Below are positions 31,694 to 41,652 of a DNA stretch of 64,000 bases, one piece after another. The notes beneath the pieces were generated by a model. That model was given only the letters and a program-made list of their open reading frames with translations. It did not search any database and was not told where the DNA came from. This stretch comes from JBHGYD01 sp041920415 (GTDB taxonomy: Bacteria; Bacillota; Bacilli; Bacillales; Anoxybacillaceae): the NCBI GenBank assembly GCA_041920415.1, contig JBHGYD010000031.1, forward strand, positions 124,001-188,000. Direction: 5' to 3'. Every line of letters starts with the position of its first letter. Within the stretch, counting starts at the first letter, position 1. Made by a program: the position numbers and the translations under genes.

Positions 31694-32728
31694 ATGAACA
31701 TCGCAATTATTGGCGCGACGGGGTATAGTGGCGTAGAATTGTTACGATTTTTGCAACATCATCCATATGTAAGCAGTTGCTCGCTTTATTCTTCCTCACA
31801 AGATGGAAACTATTTATCATCCATTTTTCCTCATATTGGAGAAAGGGGATGGATTCTTCAAAAAATTAATATCGAACAAATCGCTGCGACGTGCGACGTT
31901 GTCTTTTTTGCTACACCACCGGGCGTATCAAGCGAACTAGCGCCATTATTGATCGATAAAGGCATCAAAGTCATTGATTTATCTGGTGACTTCCGTCTTA
32001 AAGATGGGAGTGTTTATGAAAAATGGTATAAGCGACCGGCAGCTCCGGGTGCTTATTTACAACAAGCGGTGTATGGTCTTGCAGAATGGAATAAAGAAGA
32101 GATTCGAAATGCTCAACTTCTTTCCAATCCAGGCTGTTATCCGACGGCGACATTGCTTGGATTAGCCCCGCTTGTGAAAAACAGATTAGTTGAAGAACAT
32201 TCGATTATTGTCGATGCGAAATCAGGAGTATCGGGAGCTGGACGTCAAGCATCGTTGAGTACACATTTTTCCGAGACAAATGAAAACGTCAAAATATATA
32301 AAGTTAACGAACATCAACACATTCCAGAAATCGAACAAATGTTGACAAATTGGAATGAACGCATTCAACCCATTACGTTTAGTACTCATTTAATTCCGAT
32401 GACAAGAGGAATTATGGCCACGATTTATGCAAACGCGAAAACGGACTTGTCATTGGAAATGTTACTAGATTTATATAAAACAAGTTACGAAGATTCAAAA
32501 TTTGTCCGTATTCGCAAGCCAGGACAGTTTCCTTCGACAAAAGAAGTATATGGCTCCAACTATTGTGACATCGGCATCGCTTATGACGAACGGACCGGAA
32601 GAGTGACGGTTGTATCTGTCATCGATAATTTAGTGAAAGGAGCCGCTGGTCAAGCGATTCAAAACTTCAATATGATGATGGGATGGGACGAAGAAAGCGG
32701 ATTATCATTCACGCCTATTTATCCGTAG
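31694..32728 (+). CDS. argC: N-acetyl-gamma-glutamyl-phosphate reductase ArgC
   Basis: 344-residue NADPH-dependent reductase, third step of arginine synthesis. Rossmann start IAIIGATGYSGVELLRFL; catalytic Cys in SNPGCYPTATLLGL (about residue 148); THLIPMTRGIMATIY near the C-terminal domain. ATG at 31694 follows AAGGAGG; a longer start at 31625 would overlap the promoter. First gene of the argCJBD-carAB-argF cluster. Confidence 0.97.
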   Translation: MNIAIIGATGYSGVELLRFLQHHPYVSSCSLYSSSQDGNYLSSIFPHIGERGWILQKINIEQIAATCDVVFFATPPGVSSELAPLLIDKGIKVIDLSGDFRLKDGSVYEKWYKRPAAPGAYLQQAVYGLAEWNKEEIRNAQLLSNPGCYPTATLLGLAPLVKNRLVEEHSIIVDAKSGVSGAGRQASLSTHFSETNENVKIYKVNEHQHIPEIEQMLTNWNERIQPITFSTHLIPMTRGIMATIYANAKTDLSLEMLLDLYKTSYEDSKFVRIRKPGQFPSTKEVYGSNYCDIGIAYDERTGRVTVVSVIDNLVKGAAGQAIQNFNMMMGWDEESGLSFTPIYP

Positions 32729-32743
32729 GAAGGAGATATTGTA

Positions 32744-33976
32744 ATGATGGTAACGAAGCAAGAAAGTAAGATTTATTATATTGCGGAAGGAACGGTTGTC
32801 ACACCAAAGGGGTTTAAAGCAGCAGGGGTGCATGCCGGCTTGCGGTATGCGAAAAAAGATTTAGGAGTCATTGTATGCGATGTGCCTGCTTCATGCGCGG
32901 CTGTTTATACGCAAAGCCATTTTCAGGCGGCCCCAATCAAAGTAACACAGCAAAGCATCGCTGTAGAACAAAAACTGCAAGCCATTGTTGTAAATAGCGC
33001 TTGTGCCAACGCTTGTACGGGTGAAAAAGGATTAAAAGACGCTTATGAAATGAGAGAATTATGTGCTCTCCAATTTGGGTTAAAGCCGCATTTTGTGGCG
33101 GTCGCTTCAACAGGGGTCATCGGTGAATTTTTGCCAATGGAGAAAATTCGCAAGGGCATGAAAAAGCTGAAGCCGAGCGATTTACAAGAAGACGCTGCCG
33201 CGTTTCAAACTGCGATTTTAACGACGGATACGGTGATGAAAAAAGCATGCTATCAAACGACGATTGATGGAAAAACGGTGACGATTGGCGGAGCGGCGAA
33301 AGGCTCGGGAATGATTCATCCGAACATGGCCACCATGCTTGCATTTGTCACAACGGATGCGAACATTTCTTCACACACCCTTCAAGAAGCGCTTCGTTCG
33401 ATTACGGACGTATCGTTTAATCAAATTACCGTTGATGGCGAGACATCGACGAATGATATGGTGATTGTGATGGCCAGCGGGCTCGCGCAAAACAATGAGC
33501 TCACACCAGCACATCCGGAGTGGTCAAAATTTTATGAAGCGTTAAAACAAACGTGCGAAGATTTAGCAAAACAAATTGCGAAAGATGGAGAAGGAGCGAC
33601 GAAGCTTATCGAAGTGCGTGTAAACGGAGCTACTACCGACGATGAAGCGAAGCGAATTGCTAAAAAAATTGTCGGCTCTAATTTAGTAAAAACAGCTATT
33701 TATGGATCGGATGCGAACTGGGGGAGAATTATCGGTGCGATCGGTCATGCGGAAGCAACAATTAATCCTGATAACGTTGATGTTTCATTAGGACATATTG
33801 TCATGTTAAAAGCGAGCGAACCGCAGCCATTTTCCGAAGAAGAAGCAACCGCCTATTTACAAAATAAAGAAATCATAATTGAAGTAAACCTCCATCTCGG
33901 TAACGGAACAGGTATTGCGTGGGGATGTGATTTAACATACGATTACGTCAAAATTAACGCGAATTATCGTACCTAA
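32744..33976 (+). CDS. argJ: Bifunctional ornithine acetyltransferase/N-acetylglutamate synthase ArgJ
   Basis: 410-residue enzyme recycling the acetyl group between acetylornithine and glutamate. The self-cleavage site that frees the nucleophilic Thr is in GSGMIHPNMATMLAF (cut between Ala and Thr, about residue 196). SACANACTGEKG and GDGEGATK-like (KDGEGATKLIEV) signatures are present. Start ATG after AAGGAGAT; the next codon is also ATG. 15 bp behind argC. Cyclic acetyl route means argA is not required. Confidence 0.96.
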   Translation: MMVTKQESKIYYIAEGTVVTPKGFKAAGVHAGLRYAKKDLGVIVCDVPASCAAVYTQSHFQAAPIKVTQQSIAVEQKLQAIVVNSACANACTGEKGLKDAYEMRELCALQFGLKPHFVAVASTGVIGEFLPMEKIRKGMKKLKPSDLQEDAAAFQTAILTTDTVMKKACYQTTIDGKTVTIGGAAKGSGMIHPNMATMLAFVTTDANISSHTLQEALRSITDVSFNQITVDGETSTNDMVIVMASGLAQNNELTPAHPEWSKFYEALKQTCEDLAKQIAKDGEGATKLIEVRVNGATTDDEAKRIAKKIVGSNLVKTAIYGSDANWGRIIGAIGHAEATINPDNVDVSLGHIVMLKASEPQPFSEEEATAYLQNKEIIIEVNLHLGNGTGIAWGCDLTYDYVKINANYRT

Positions 33977-33998
33977 CGATAATAGAGGAGAGAATGTG

Positions 33999-34775
33999 AT
34001 GGGAGAAACGATCGTCATTAAATGTGGAGGAAGCGTATTAAGCGAATTGTCGGCATCATTTTTTACTAGTTTACAAGCGATGTATGACCAAGGAAAAAAT
34101 ATTGTCATCGTTCATGGCGGTGGTCCAGAAATTGGGGAAATGCTTAAGCGATTGAATGTTCCGAGTGAGTTTATGAATGGGTTGCGGAAAACAACGGCAG
34201 AAGTGTTAGAAGTGGTAGAAATGATTTTAGCCGGAAAAGTGAATAAACAGCTTGTTTCGCTATTGCAACAATACGATCTCCCTGCCGTCGGCCTTTCCGG
34301 AATCGATGCCCGCCTGCTAGAAGCAGCGCCAATCGATGTCGAAAGGCTAGGATATGTTGGAGAAGTGACGAACGTCAACGACCAATTTTTAAATAAGCTT
34401 CTTCATTCTCGCTATCTTCCTGTCATTGCCCCGATTGGCATCGACATAGAAGGTCAGAAGTACAATATTAATGCGGATACAGCAGCAGGAGCTGTTGCTA
34501 AAGCATTGCATGCAACACAATTATTGTTCGTTACAGACGTTCCGGGAATTTTACAGAATGAATCAGTAGTCGAGCATGCAACGATCGAGACGGTTGAAAA
34601 TATGATTCACGCAGGTATCATTTCAGGTGGCATGATTCCAAAAGTAAAAGCAGCGATGGCCGCGTTGTCGGAGTCGCTCGATGAAGTGATGATTGTAAGC
34701 GGGAAAACGCCATTTTATTTAGAAAACGGGCGGATTTACGGAACGAGCATTCGAAAAGGAGTGGGGGTTTACTAA
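33999..34775 (+). CDS. argB: Acetylglutamate kinase ArgB
   Basis: 258-residue amino-acid kinase, second step of arginine synthesis. Seen: VIKCGGSVLSE, VHGGGPEIGEMLKRL, AVGLSGIDARLL, NINADTAAGAVAKAL and GGMIPKVKAAM. ATG at 33999 after GAGGAG; an adjacent GTG at 33996 is possible but less well spaced. No N-terminal extension of the kind seen in strongly arginine-inhibited kinases. Overlaps argD by one base. Confidence 0.96.
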   Translation: MGETIVIKCGGSVLSELSASFFTSLQAMYDQGKNIVIVHGGGPEIGEMLKRLNVPSEFMNGLRKTTAEVLEVVEMILAGKVNKQLVSLLQQYDLPAVGLSGIDARLLEAAPIDVERLGYVGEVTNVNDQFLNKLLHSRYLPVIAPIGIDIEGQKYNINADTAAGAVAKALHATQLLFVTDVPGILQNESVVEHATIETVENMIHAGIISGGMIPKVKAAMAALSESLDEVMIVSGKTPFYLENGRIYGTSIRKGVGVY

Positions 34776-35932
34776 TGGGAGCATTATTTCCTACATATAA
34801 CCGTTGGGACATTAGTATTGAGTCAGCAGAGGGGGCAAAAGTTGTTACCAAAGACGGCAAACAATATTTAGATTTTGTCGCGGGGATTGCTGTTTGCAAT
34901 CTTGGCCATCGTCATCCCGTTGTTCAAAAAGCAATCGAAGCACAGCTCAATCGAGTTTGGCACGTGTCGAATTTATTTACAAATGACTTGCAAGAAGAAG
35001 TGGCGCAGCTTCTTGTCGAACATAGCTGTGGCGAGTATGTGTTTTTCTGTAATAGCGGAGCGGAAGCGAACGAAGCGGCGTTAAAGTTAGCAAGAAAACA
35101 TACAGGTCGTTCGAAAGTGATTACGTTTCAACAATCGTTTCACGGACGGACGTTTGCAACGATGTCGGCGACCGGACAAGAAAAGGTATATAAAGGGTTC
35201 GGACCGCTTTTACCAGAATTTGTCCATCTTCCTTTTAACGATATCGACACATTAGAAAAAGAAATGGATGAACACGTTGCAGCAATCATGGTCGAAATTG
35301 TGCAAGGTGAAGGTGGAGTCAGACAAGCGACGGCTCCGTTTTTACAAAAAATCGTCCAACTTTGCGAGCAGTACGGTGCATTGTTTATTGTTGACGAAGT
35401 ACAAACAGGCATCGGGAGAACGGGAAAAGCGTTTGCTTATCAACATTTTGATATTGAACCAGACATCATTACAACTGCAAAAGGATTAGGGAGCGGCTTT
35501 CCTGTCGGTGCGATGATCGGAAAACCATTTTTACGAGACTCATTTACAGCCGGTGTACACGGTTCGACGTTCGGTGGGAATCCGCTTGCGATGGCGGCTG
35601 CAAAAGCAACATTACAAGTGATTTTTCAAGAATCATTTTTACAAGAAGTGCAAGAAAAAGGAGCGTACTTTATAAAGCGGCTACAATCAGCTTTAACCGG
35701 GATTGATATCGTGAAAGAAGTGCGCGGTCTTGGCTTAATGGTAGGGATTGAATGCAAACAAGATATAACGAAGCTTATCCCATTGATTCATAAGAACGGG
35801 TTGCTTGTATTAACTGCTGGACCAAACGTCATTCGTTTATTGCCGCCGCTTATTGTAACGAAAGAAGAGCTTGATATGGCCGTCGATGTATTGCAACGAA
35901 CGTTAATAGAAGAAAGTGTGGCAGCTAATTGA
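34775..35932 (+). CDS. argD: Acetylornithine aminotransferase ArgD
   Basis: 385-residue PLP enzyme. Phosphate-binding NSGAEANEAALKLARKH, DEVQTGIGRTGK and the PLP lysine in ITTAKGLGSGFPVGAM (about residue 236) are present. Start ATG overlaps the argB stop as TAATG. Followed by a 78-bp gap with operator sites before carA, so arginine genes form two transcription units or one with an internal promoter. Confidence 0.96.
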   Translation: MGALFPTYNRWDISIESAEGAKVVTKDGKQYLDFVAGIAVCNLGHRHPVVQKAIEAQLNRVWHVSNLFTNDLQEEVAQLLVEHSCGEYVFFCNSGAEANEAALKLARKHTGRSKVITFQQSFHGRTFATMSATGQEKVYKGFGPLLPEFVHLPFNDIDTLEKEMDEHVAAIMVEIVQGEGGVRQATAPFLQKIVQLCEQYGALFIVDEVQTGIGRTGKAFAYQHFDIEPDIITTAKGLGSGFPVGAMIGKPFLRDSFTAGVHGSTFGGNPLAMAAAKATLQVIFQESFLQEVQEKGAYFIKRLQSALTGIDIVKEVRGLGLMVGIECKQDITKLIPLIHKNGLLVLTAGPNVIRLLPPLIVTKEELDMAVDVLQRTLIEESVAAN

Positions 35933-35957
35933 ACATAGCTGTATCTTTATTGGAGTG

Positions 35958-35995
35958 TATGCATAAAAATTCTTTTGTGCAAATAAAAATTCAAT
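35958..35995 (+). promoter_or_regulatory. Tandem ARG boxes (AhrC/ArgR operators) before carA
   Basis: Two similar 18-mers, TATGCATAAAAATTCTTT (35958-35975) and TGCAAATAAAAATTCAAT (35978-35995), match the Bacillus ARG box pattern CATGAATAAAAATKCAAK, the second at about 14 positions. Tandem spacing fits hexameric AhrC. Suggests arginine control of carAB-argF. Confidence 0.7.
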
Positions 35996-36010
35996 TATGA
36001 GGTGGCAACG

Positions 36011-37081
36011 ATGAACGCGTATTTGCATTTGGCAAACGGAAAAACATTTGCGGGGATACTCGAATCTCCGCTTCCTAACGGTGAAGTAAATGGGGAAGTT
36101 GTCTTTTTTACCGGCATGACCGGTTACCAAGAAGTATTGACGGACCCTTCTTATAAAAACCAAATCATCGTGTTTACGTATCCTTTAATCGGCAATTATG
36201 GGATTAACGCCAAAGATTTCGAAAGCAAAAAACCGCATGTGCAAGCGGTCATTGTATATGAGACAAGTGCCCAAGGATATCATTATGAAGCGAAATATAG
36301 TCTAAAAGAATATTTGCAACAATGGAACATTCCGCTGTTAACACATGTTGATACGCGTGCCTTAGTGAAAGAAATTCGTAATAAAGGAACAATGCTAGGA
36401 ACCATTACATTAAAAGCGGAATGTGCCGGTCAAACATTACAAGAAAAACCATTCCCTGTCCGCGAAGTATCGACATCGCAAATCGAAACGTACGGAACCG
36501 GTGAAACGCATATTGTGTTAGTGGACTTCGGGTATAAAAAATCGATTTTACAGTCGTTAGTTACAAGAGGATGTAAAGTGACGGTCGTCCCTTATCATAC
36601 GTCATTGCAAGCCATTCAAGCGCTTCAGCCTGATGGTGTTGTGCTATCGAACGGACCGGGAGACCCGAAACAACTATCGGAACATTTGTCAATGATTCGA
36701 AACATCATTGACCGTTATCCGACGCTAGCGATTTGTTTAGGGCATCAATTAGTGGCACTTGCATACGGAGCGAATACGGAAAAGCTTCGTTTTGGTCATC
36801 GCGGTGCCAACCAACCTGTATATGATGTATTCAAAAAGAAAGTGTTGATGACCTCACAAAACCATAGCTATGTTGTTAACAAAGAGAGTTTAGCCAATAC
36901 ACCGTTTGTTGTTCGCTTTACAAACGTGAATGATGGTTCTGTTGAGGGAATCGTTCACCGTGATAAACCAATTTTATCGGTGCAATATCATCCGGAGGCA
37001 CATCCTGGTCCTAGTGATACTAATCATATCTTCGATGAATTTTTGCAAACAGTGAATAAAGGGGAGAAAGTGTATGCCTAA
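36011..37081 (+). CDS. carA: Carbamoyl-phosphate synthase small (glutaminase) subunit, arginine-specific
   Basis: 356-residue glutaminase subunit releasing ammonia for carbamoyl phosphate. N-terminal ANGKTFAG...NGEVNGEVVFFTGMTGYQEVLTDPSY; class I amidotransferase triad in AICLGHQLVALAYG (Cys), and QYHPEAHPGPSDT (His, Glu). ATG at 36011 after GAGGTG; a GTG at 36002 in frame is an alternative. Location between argD and argF marks the arginine-regulated copy, as B. subtilis keeps a separate pyrimidine copy. Overlaps carB by 8 bases. Confidence 0.95.
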   Translation: MNAYLHLANGKTFAGILESPLPNGEVNGEVVFFTGMTGYQEVLTDPSYKNQIIVFTYPLIGNYGINAKDFESKKPHVQAVIVYETSAQGYHYEAKYSLKEYLQQWNIPLLTHVDTRALVKEIRNKGTMLGTITLKAECAGQTLQEKPFPVREVSTSQIETYGTGETHIVLVDFGYKKSILQSLVTRGCKVTVVPYHTSLQAIQALQPDGVVLSNGPGDPKQLSEHLSMIRNIIDRYPTLAICLGHQLVALAYGANTEKLRFGHRGANQPVYDVFKKKVLMTSQNHSYVVNKESLANTPFVVRFTNVNDGSVEGIVHRDKPILSVQYHPEAHPGPSDTNHIFDEFLQTVNKGEKVYA

Positions 37082-40000
37082 AGATACATCGCTTCACTCG
37101 ATTTTAATCATCGGCTCGGGACCTATTGTGATTGGTCAGGCAGCCGAGTTTGATTATTCTGGCACTCAAGCGTGTATCGCTTTAAAAGAAGAAGGATATC
37201 GGGTTATTTTAGTAAACAATAACCCAGCGACTATTATGACCGACGAGGTTCATGCGGACGCCGTTTATTTTGAACCGCTGGCCGTCGATAGCATCGAAAA
37301 AATTATCGCAAAAGAACGACCCGATGGCTTGCTTGCGACATTCGGTGGACAGACGGGATTAAACTTAGCGTTTCAACTTCATGAAGAGGGAATTTTAGAA
37401 AAATATGGCGTAAAGTTGCTCGGGACACCGATTGAAGCAATTAAAAAAGGAGAAGATCGCGAGGCGTTCCGCCAGCTTATGTATGAACTGGGCGAGCCAG
37501 TTCCGGAAAGCGAGATTATTACGAACGTAGCCGATGCGGTCGCATTTGCCGAAAAAATTGGCTTTCCGATTATTATCCGTCCCGCTTATACATTAGGGGG
37601 AAGCGGCGGAGGAATTGCCACCACGATGGAGCAGTTTGTCGCTTTGGTTGAAAAAGGATTAGCGGAAAGCCCGATAACGCAATGCCTTATTGAACGAAGC
37701 GTGGCTGGCTATAAAGAAATTGAATATGAAGTAATGCGCGACCATACCGATACATGTATTACCGTATGTAATATGGAAAACGTCGACCCGGTCGGTGTGC
37801 ATACGGGGGATTCAATCGTTGTTGCCCCGTCGCAAACATTAACCGATGAAGAATACCATATGTTGCGATCCGCTGCGGTAAAAATCATTTCCTCACTTGG
37901 CATTATTGGAGGATGCAACATTCAATTTGCTCTTGATCCATTTAGTAAAAATTATTATTTAATCGAGGTCAATCCGCGCGTCAGCCGTTCTTCGGCACTC
38001 GCATCAAAAGCGACAGGCTATCCAATTGCGCGTATTGCAGCAAAACTAGCGGTCGGCTATACATTGGCAGAGCTATTAAATCCAGTGACAAAAAATACGT
38101 ATGCTAGCTTTGAACCAGCTCTTGACTATGTTGTTGTCAAATTTCCGCGCTTGCCGTTTGATAAATTCCCTAACGGCGATCGCCAGCTTGGCACGCAAAT
38201 GAAAGCAACTGGCGAGGTGATGGCGATTGATCGCAATATGGAACGCGCGTTTCAAAAGGCGGTGCATTCGCTAGAAGGGGAAAACGTTGGCTTATACTTG
38301 CCGGAATTAGCAACAAAAACGACCGAACAATTAAAAGAACTTATCGCTGCAAGAGATGACCGCCGCTTTTTTGCCATTCTCGAGCTATTTCGTCGCGGGG
38401 AAACGATCGAAACTATTTATGAATTAACAAAGATAGATCGATTCTTTTTGAATTCTTTTTATCAGCTTATTTCATTGGAACAGAAAGCAAAAGAAACAAG
38501 CTTTGCCTCTATTGATGAAACGACCTTCCGCCTCTTGAAGGAAAAAGGATTTTCCGATGCGTTTTTAGCTGATGTCTGGAATGTAAGCGAATTGACCGTA
38601 AGAGAAAAACGGAAACAACTTGGCATTACTCCTTCGTATAAAATGGTCGATACATGCGCAGCGGAGTTTCATTCGGAAACGGACTATTATTATTCGACGT
38701 ATTTTGGCGAAGATGAACGAAAAGAAAGCGATAAAGAGAAAGTATTAATTATCGGAGCAGGACCGATTCGGATCGGTCAAGGTATTGAGTTTGATTACAG
38801 CTCTGTTCATAGTGTCTACGCACTGCAAGAGGAAGGGTATGAAACGGTTCTCATTAACAACAATCCGGAAACGGTAAGTACGGATTTTGCCGTAGCTGAT
38901 CGTCTCTATTTTGAGCCGCTCACATTGGAAGAAGTCTTGAATGTTATTGAAGCCGAACAAATCGAGAAAGTCATCGTTCAATTCGGCGGACAGACCGCGA
39001 TTAACCTTGTGAAAGGGTTAGAAGAGGCAAACGTGACAATTCTTGGTGTTTCTCATGATGTCATTGACCAACTTGAAGATCGCGACCGCTTTTATCAATT
39101 ATTAGAAGAGCTTGATATTCCACATGTGCCGGGGTTAATGGCCAATAATGAAAATGAGCTCATTGTTAACGCCAAAGCAGTAGGCTATCCTGTTTTACTT
39201 CGTCCTTCCTATGTTATCGGTGGAAAAGGAATGTTTATCGTCAACGACGAACAACAATTGCAACAACTGTTACAAGAAGGATTAACGTTCACATATCCAG
39301 TCTTAATCGACGCGTATTTAGATGGAAAAGAAGCGGAAGTCGATGTCGCAGCCGATGGAGAGGCGATTTTACTGCCAACGATTATTGAACATGTAGAAAA
39401 AGCAGGTGTTCATTCCGGAGATAGTTATGCCTTTTTGCCAGCTCAGTCGCTTACGGAAGAAGAAAAAGCGCAAATCGTCGCCTTTGCTGAAAAAATTGTC
39501 CGTCAGCTTCACTTTAAAGGCATTATGAATATTCAATATGTGATTGCTAACGGCGAGGTATATGTACTGGAAGTGAATCCGCGCGCAAGTCGCACTGTGC
39601 CGATTGTTAGCAAAACAACAGGAGTTCCGCTCGCGCAAATTGCGACAAAATTATTGCTTGGGAAATGTTTGAGCGACATCGTTGCTGAAAAACATAGTGG
39701 ATTGGTCAATGTACCATATATCGTATTAAAATATCCTGTTTTTTCAACACATAAATTACCGAATGTCGACCCGCTTGTTGGACCGGAAATGAAATCGACA
39801 GGCGAAGGAATTACCATTGCGGAAAACGTTGCCGAAGCAGCGACTAAGGCGTTTCATTCGTATTTATTGAAAAAAGACGGAGCACATGAAATTTATATCG
39901 ATATCGATATTGAGAACAAAGAGAGCAAGGTGCAATCGCTGCTCAGACTCATCAAAGACAAACATCTTACCATTGTGACGAACGTACCGTTTGCAGAATG

Positions 40001-40220
40001 GATCAAACGAAAAGAAGCGTTAGCGTTTTTTAATCTTAAAAAAGATAATGAAAGCGCCAATCAACGAATGCTTGCGTTGTCCCAACAGATTTTAACCTTT
40101 ACAGAAATCGAAACATGTCATTTATTTTTACAGGCGATAGGCGTCAACGATTTTTCGGTTTCATCGATTCAACATTGGCTTAAAAAGAAAAAACAAACAG
40201 AGAAAGCGGTGATTGTATGA
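37074..40220 (+). CDS. carB: Carbamoyl-phosphate synthase large subunit, arginine-specific
   Basis: 1048-residue synthetase with two homologous ATP-grasp halves. First half: ILIIGSGPIVIGQAAEFDYSGTQAC, NNNPATIMTDE, RPAYTLGGSGGGIA; second half from about residue 555: VLIIGAGPIRIGQGIEFDYSSVHS, NNNPETVSTDF, RPSYVIGGKGM. The C-terminal MGS-like regulatory part is short compared with the pyrimidine copy. Overlaps carA and argF by a few bases, so one transcript. Confidence 0.96.
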   Translation: MPKDTSLHSILIIGSGPIVIGQAAEFDYSGTQACIALKEEGYRVILVNNNPATIMTDEVHADAVYFEPLAVDSIEKIIAKERPDGLLATFGGQTGLNLAFQLHEEGILEKYGVKLLGTPIEAIKKGEDREAFRQLMYELGEPVPESEIITNVADAVAFAEKIGFPIIIRPAYTLGGSGGGIATTMEQFVALVEKGLAESPITQCLIERSVAGYKEIEYEVMRDHTDTCITVCNMENVDPVGVHTGDSIVVAPSQTLTDEEYHMLRSAAVKIISSLGIIGGCNIQFALDPFSKNYYLIEVNPRVSRSSALASKATGYPIARIAAKLAVGYTLAELLNPVTKNTYASFEPALDYVVVKFPRLPFDKFPNGDRQLGTQMKATGEVMAIDRNMERAFQKAVHSLEGENVGLYLPELATKTTEQLKELIAARDDRRFFAILELFRRGETIETIYELTKIDRFFLNSFYQLISLEQKAKETSFASIDETTFRLLKEKGFSDAFLADVWNVSELTVREKRKQLGITPSYKMVDTCAAEFHSETDYYYSTYFGEDERKESDKEKVLIIGAGPIRIGQGIEFDYSSVHSVYALQEEGYETVLINNNPETVSTDFAVADRLYFEPLTLEEVLNVIEAEQIEKVIVQFGGQTAINLVKGLEEANVTILGVSHDVIDQLEDRDRFYQLLEELDIPHVPGLMANNENELIVNAKAVGYPVLLRPSYVIGGKGMFIVNDEQQLQQLLQEGLTFTYPVLIDAYLDGKEAEVDVAADGEAILLPTIIEHVEKAGVHSGDSYAFLPAQSLTEEEKAQIVAFAEKIVRQLHFKGIMNIQYVIANGEVYVLEVNPRASRTVPIVSKTTGVPLAQIATKLLLGKCLSDIVAEKHSGLVNVPYIVLKYPVFSTHKLPNVDPLVGPEMKSTGEGITIAENVAEAATKAFHSYLLKKDGAHEIYIDIDIENKESKVQSLLRLIKDKHLTIVTNVPFAEWIKRKEALAFFNLKKDNESANQRMLALSQQILTFTEIETCHLFLQAIGVNDFSVSSIQHWLKKKKQTEKAVIV

Positions 40221-41176
40221 ACACAGCTGTAAAACAAACAGCCAATTCCTCGTTAAAAGGAAAAGATTTGTTAACATTAATCGATTTTTCTTCTGAAGAA
40301 ATTCATGATTTATTAACGCTCGCCATGGAGTTAAAACAAAAACAGCTTGCAGGAGAACAATATACTCCGTTATCTGGAAAAACATTAGCGATGATTTTTG
40401 AAAAGCCGTCAACGCGCACAAGAGTGTCGTTTGAAGTAGGAATGACGCAACTAGGAGGGCATGCCCTTTATTTAAATAGTAACGATTTACAACTTGGTCG
40501 TGGCGAAACGATTGCCGATACAGCAAGAGTGTTATCGCAATACGTAGATGGGATTATGATTCGGACGTTCGCACATAGCAAAATCGAAGAGTTGGCCCAC
40601 TATGCAACGGTACCCGTCATTAACGGATTAACTGATGATGATCATCCGTGTCAAGCATTAGCCGATTTATTAACGATTTATGAATTAAAAAAGAAACTAC
40701 AAGGAATCAAGCTTGTTTATGTTGGTGATGGAAACAATGTGGCGCATTCATTAATGATTGCAGCTGCCAAAGTCGGGATGGATTGTACCGTTGCTTGTCC
40801 GGTTGGCTATGAGCCGAAAGAATATTATTTGAAAGAAGCAGTAAAAGTAGCGGAACAAACAGGAGCAACCATTACCGTTACCCATCATCCAGAGGAAGCT
40901 GTCCAGGATGCGGATGTCATCTACACCGATGTATGGACGAGCATGGGGCAAGAACAAGAAAGTGAAGAACGTCTTGCTGTGTTTCAGCCGTTTCAAGTGA
41001 ATGAAGAGTTAGTGAAAAAGGCAAAAGAGGATTATATTTTCCTTCATTGCTTACCAGCTCATCGTGGGGAAGAAGTGACAACCGATGTCATTGATAGCGA
41101 GCATTCCTTTGTCTTCCAACAAGCGGCCAATCGTCTTCACGTGCAAAAAGCAATCTTGCTGTCATTGTTAGTATAA
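40217..41176 (+). CDS. argF: Ornithine carbamoyltransferase ArgF
   Basis: 319-residue enzyme forming citrulline from ornithine and carbamoyl phosphate. FEKPSTRTRVSFEVGM (carbamoyl-phosphate site), HPCQALADLLT, and FLHCLPAHRGEEV (ornithine site) are all intact. ATG at 40217 overlaps the carB stop as ATGA. The preceding CarB product is its substrate source. Last gene of the arginine cluster. Confidence 0.97.
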   Translation: MNTAVKQTANSSLKGKDLLTLIDFSSEEIHDLLTLAMELKQKQLAGEQYTPLSGKTLAMIFEKPSTRTRVSFEVGMTQLGGHALYLNSNDLQLGRGETIADTARVLSQYVDGIMIRTFAHSKIEELAHYATVPVINGLTDDDHPCQALADLLTIYELKKKLQGIKLVYVGDGNNVAHSLMIAAAKVGMDCTVACPVGYEPKEYYLKEAVKVAEQTGATITVTHHPEEAVQDADVIYTDVWTSMGQEQESEERLAVFQPFQVNEELVKKAKEDYIFLHCLPAHRGEEVTTDVIDSEHSFVFQQAANRLHVQKAILLSLLV

Positions 41177-41180
41177 CGAA

Positions 41181-41213
41181 AAACACCGGACTGCATTCCG
41201 GTGTTTTTTTTTC
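41181..41213 (+). terminator. Terminator after argF
   Basis: AAACACCGGA (41181-41190) pairs with TCCGGTGTTT (41197-41206), followed by T-run. Confidence 0.93.
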
Positions 41214-41298
41214 GTTTTGTACCATAATTTGCGTAGTTATGAACAGATAAAGGTAGGGAAATGTTAATAATGTAGTTTTGTTCAAGGGAGGAATGAAA

Positions 41299-41478
41299 AT
41301 GGGGCAAAGACGACATTTTGGACCAGGGGATAAAGCACCAAACAATGGTGTATATATCGAAATCGGAGAAACGGGCGACAACGTAAAAAACCCAAAAAAA
41401 ATCAAATTAAAAGCCGGAGACACTTTTCCAGAAACATCGAACCATAACCGTCATTGGACGTATATGAGAAAACCTTAG
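41299..41478 (+). CDS. yjzC: YjzC-like small protein
   Basis: 59-residue protein GQRRHFGPGDKAPNNGVYIEIGETG... ending FPETSNHNRHWTYMRKP. This is the YjzC family found right after argF in Bacillus; function unknown. ATG at 41299 follows GGGAGGA. The repeat element begins 2 bases before its stop codon. Confidence 0.9.
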   Translation: MGQRRHFGPGDKAPNNGVYIEIGETGDNVKNPKKIKLKAGDTFPETSNHNRHWTYMRKP

Positions 41479-41559
41479 AAAAGCGGAGGCGAGCCAATTT
41501 CGCCTAAATACTGCCCACGTCCTGTGGGCAAACGGCGAAATGTCGCCATCCTAGCTCCC
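41477..41559. repeat. Direct repeat copy A of composite repeat element
   Basis: 83-bp unit nearly identical to 41653-41734. It contains a self-complementary GCCCACGTCCTGTGGGC core (41513-41529) flanked by TTTCGCC and GGCGAAA, so each copy can fold on its own. Confidence 0.85.
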
Positions 41560-41631
41560 TCGAAGGAAAATGTTCTTCCGACGAGAAATGCTTGCATTTC
41601 GACGGAGGAAGGTTATTTTCCAGAAGGAGCT
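41553..41631. repeat. Large imperfect palindrome in the repeat element
   Basis: AGCTCC, GGAAAAT, CTTCC and GAAATGC on the left (41553-41591) pair in order with GCATTTC, GGAAG, ATTTTCC and GGAGCT on the right (41594-41631), with short bulges between the stems; centre at about 41592. Confidence 0.85.
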
Positions 41632-41652
41632 GCGAGCCGAGCTAGACAAGGA

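Noticed and set aside
31465..31728. Possible small gene upstream of argC (MHFHFPFLYRMEK...)
   Set aside because: Lacks a ribosome binding site, runs through the argC promoter and into argC in another frame.
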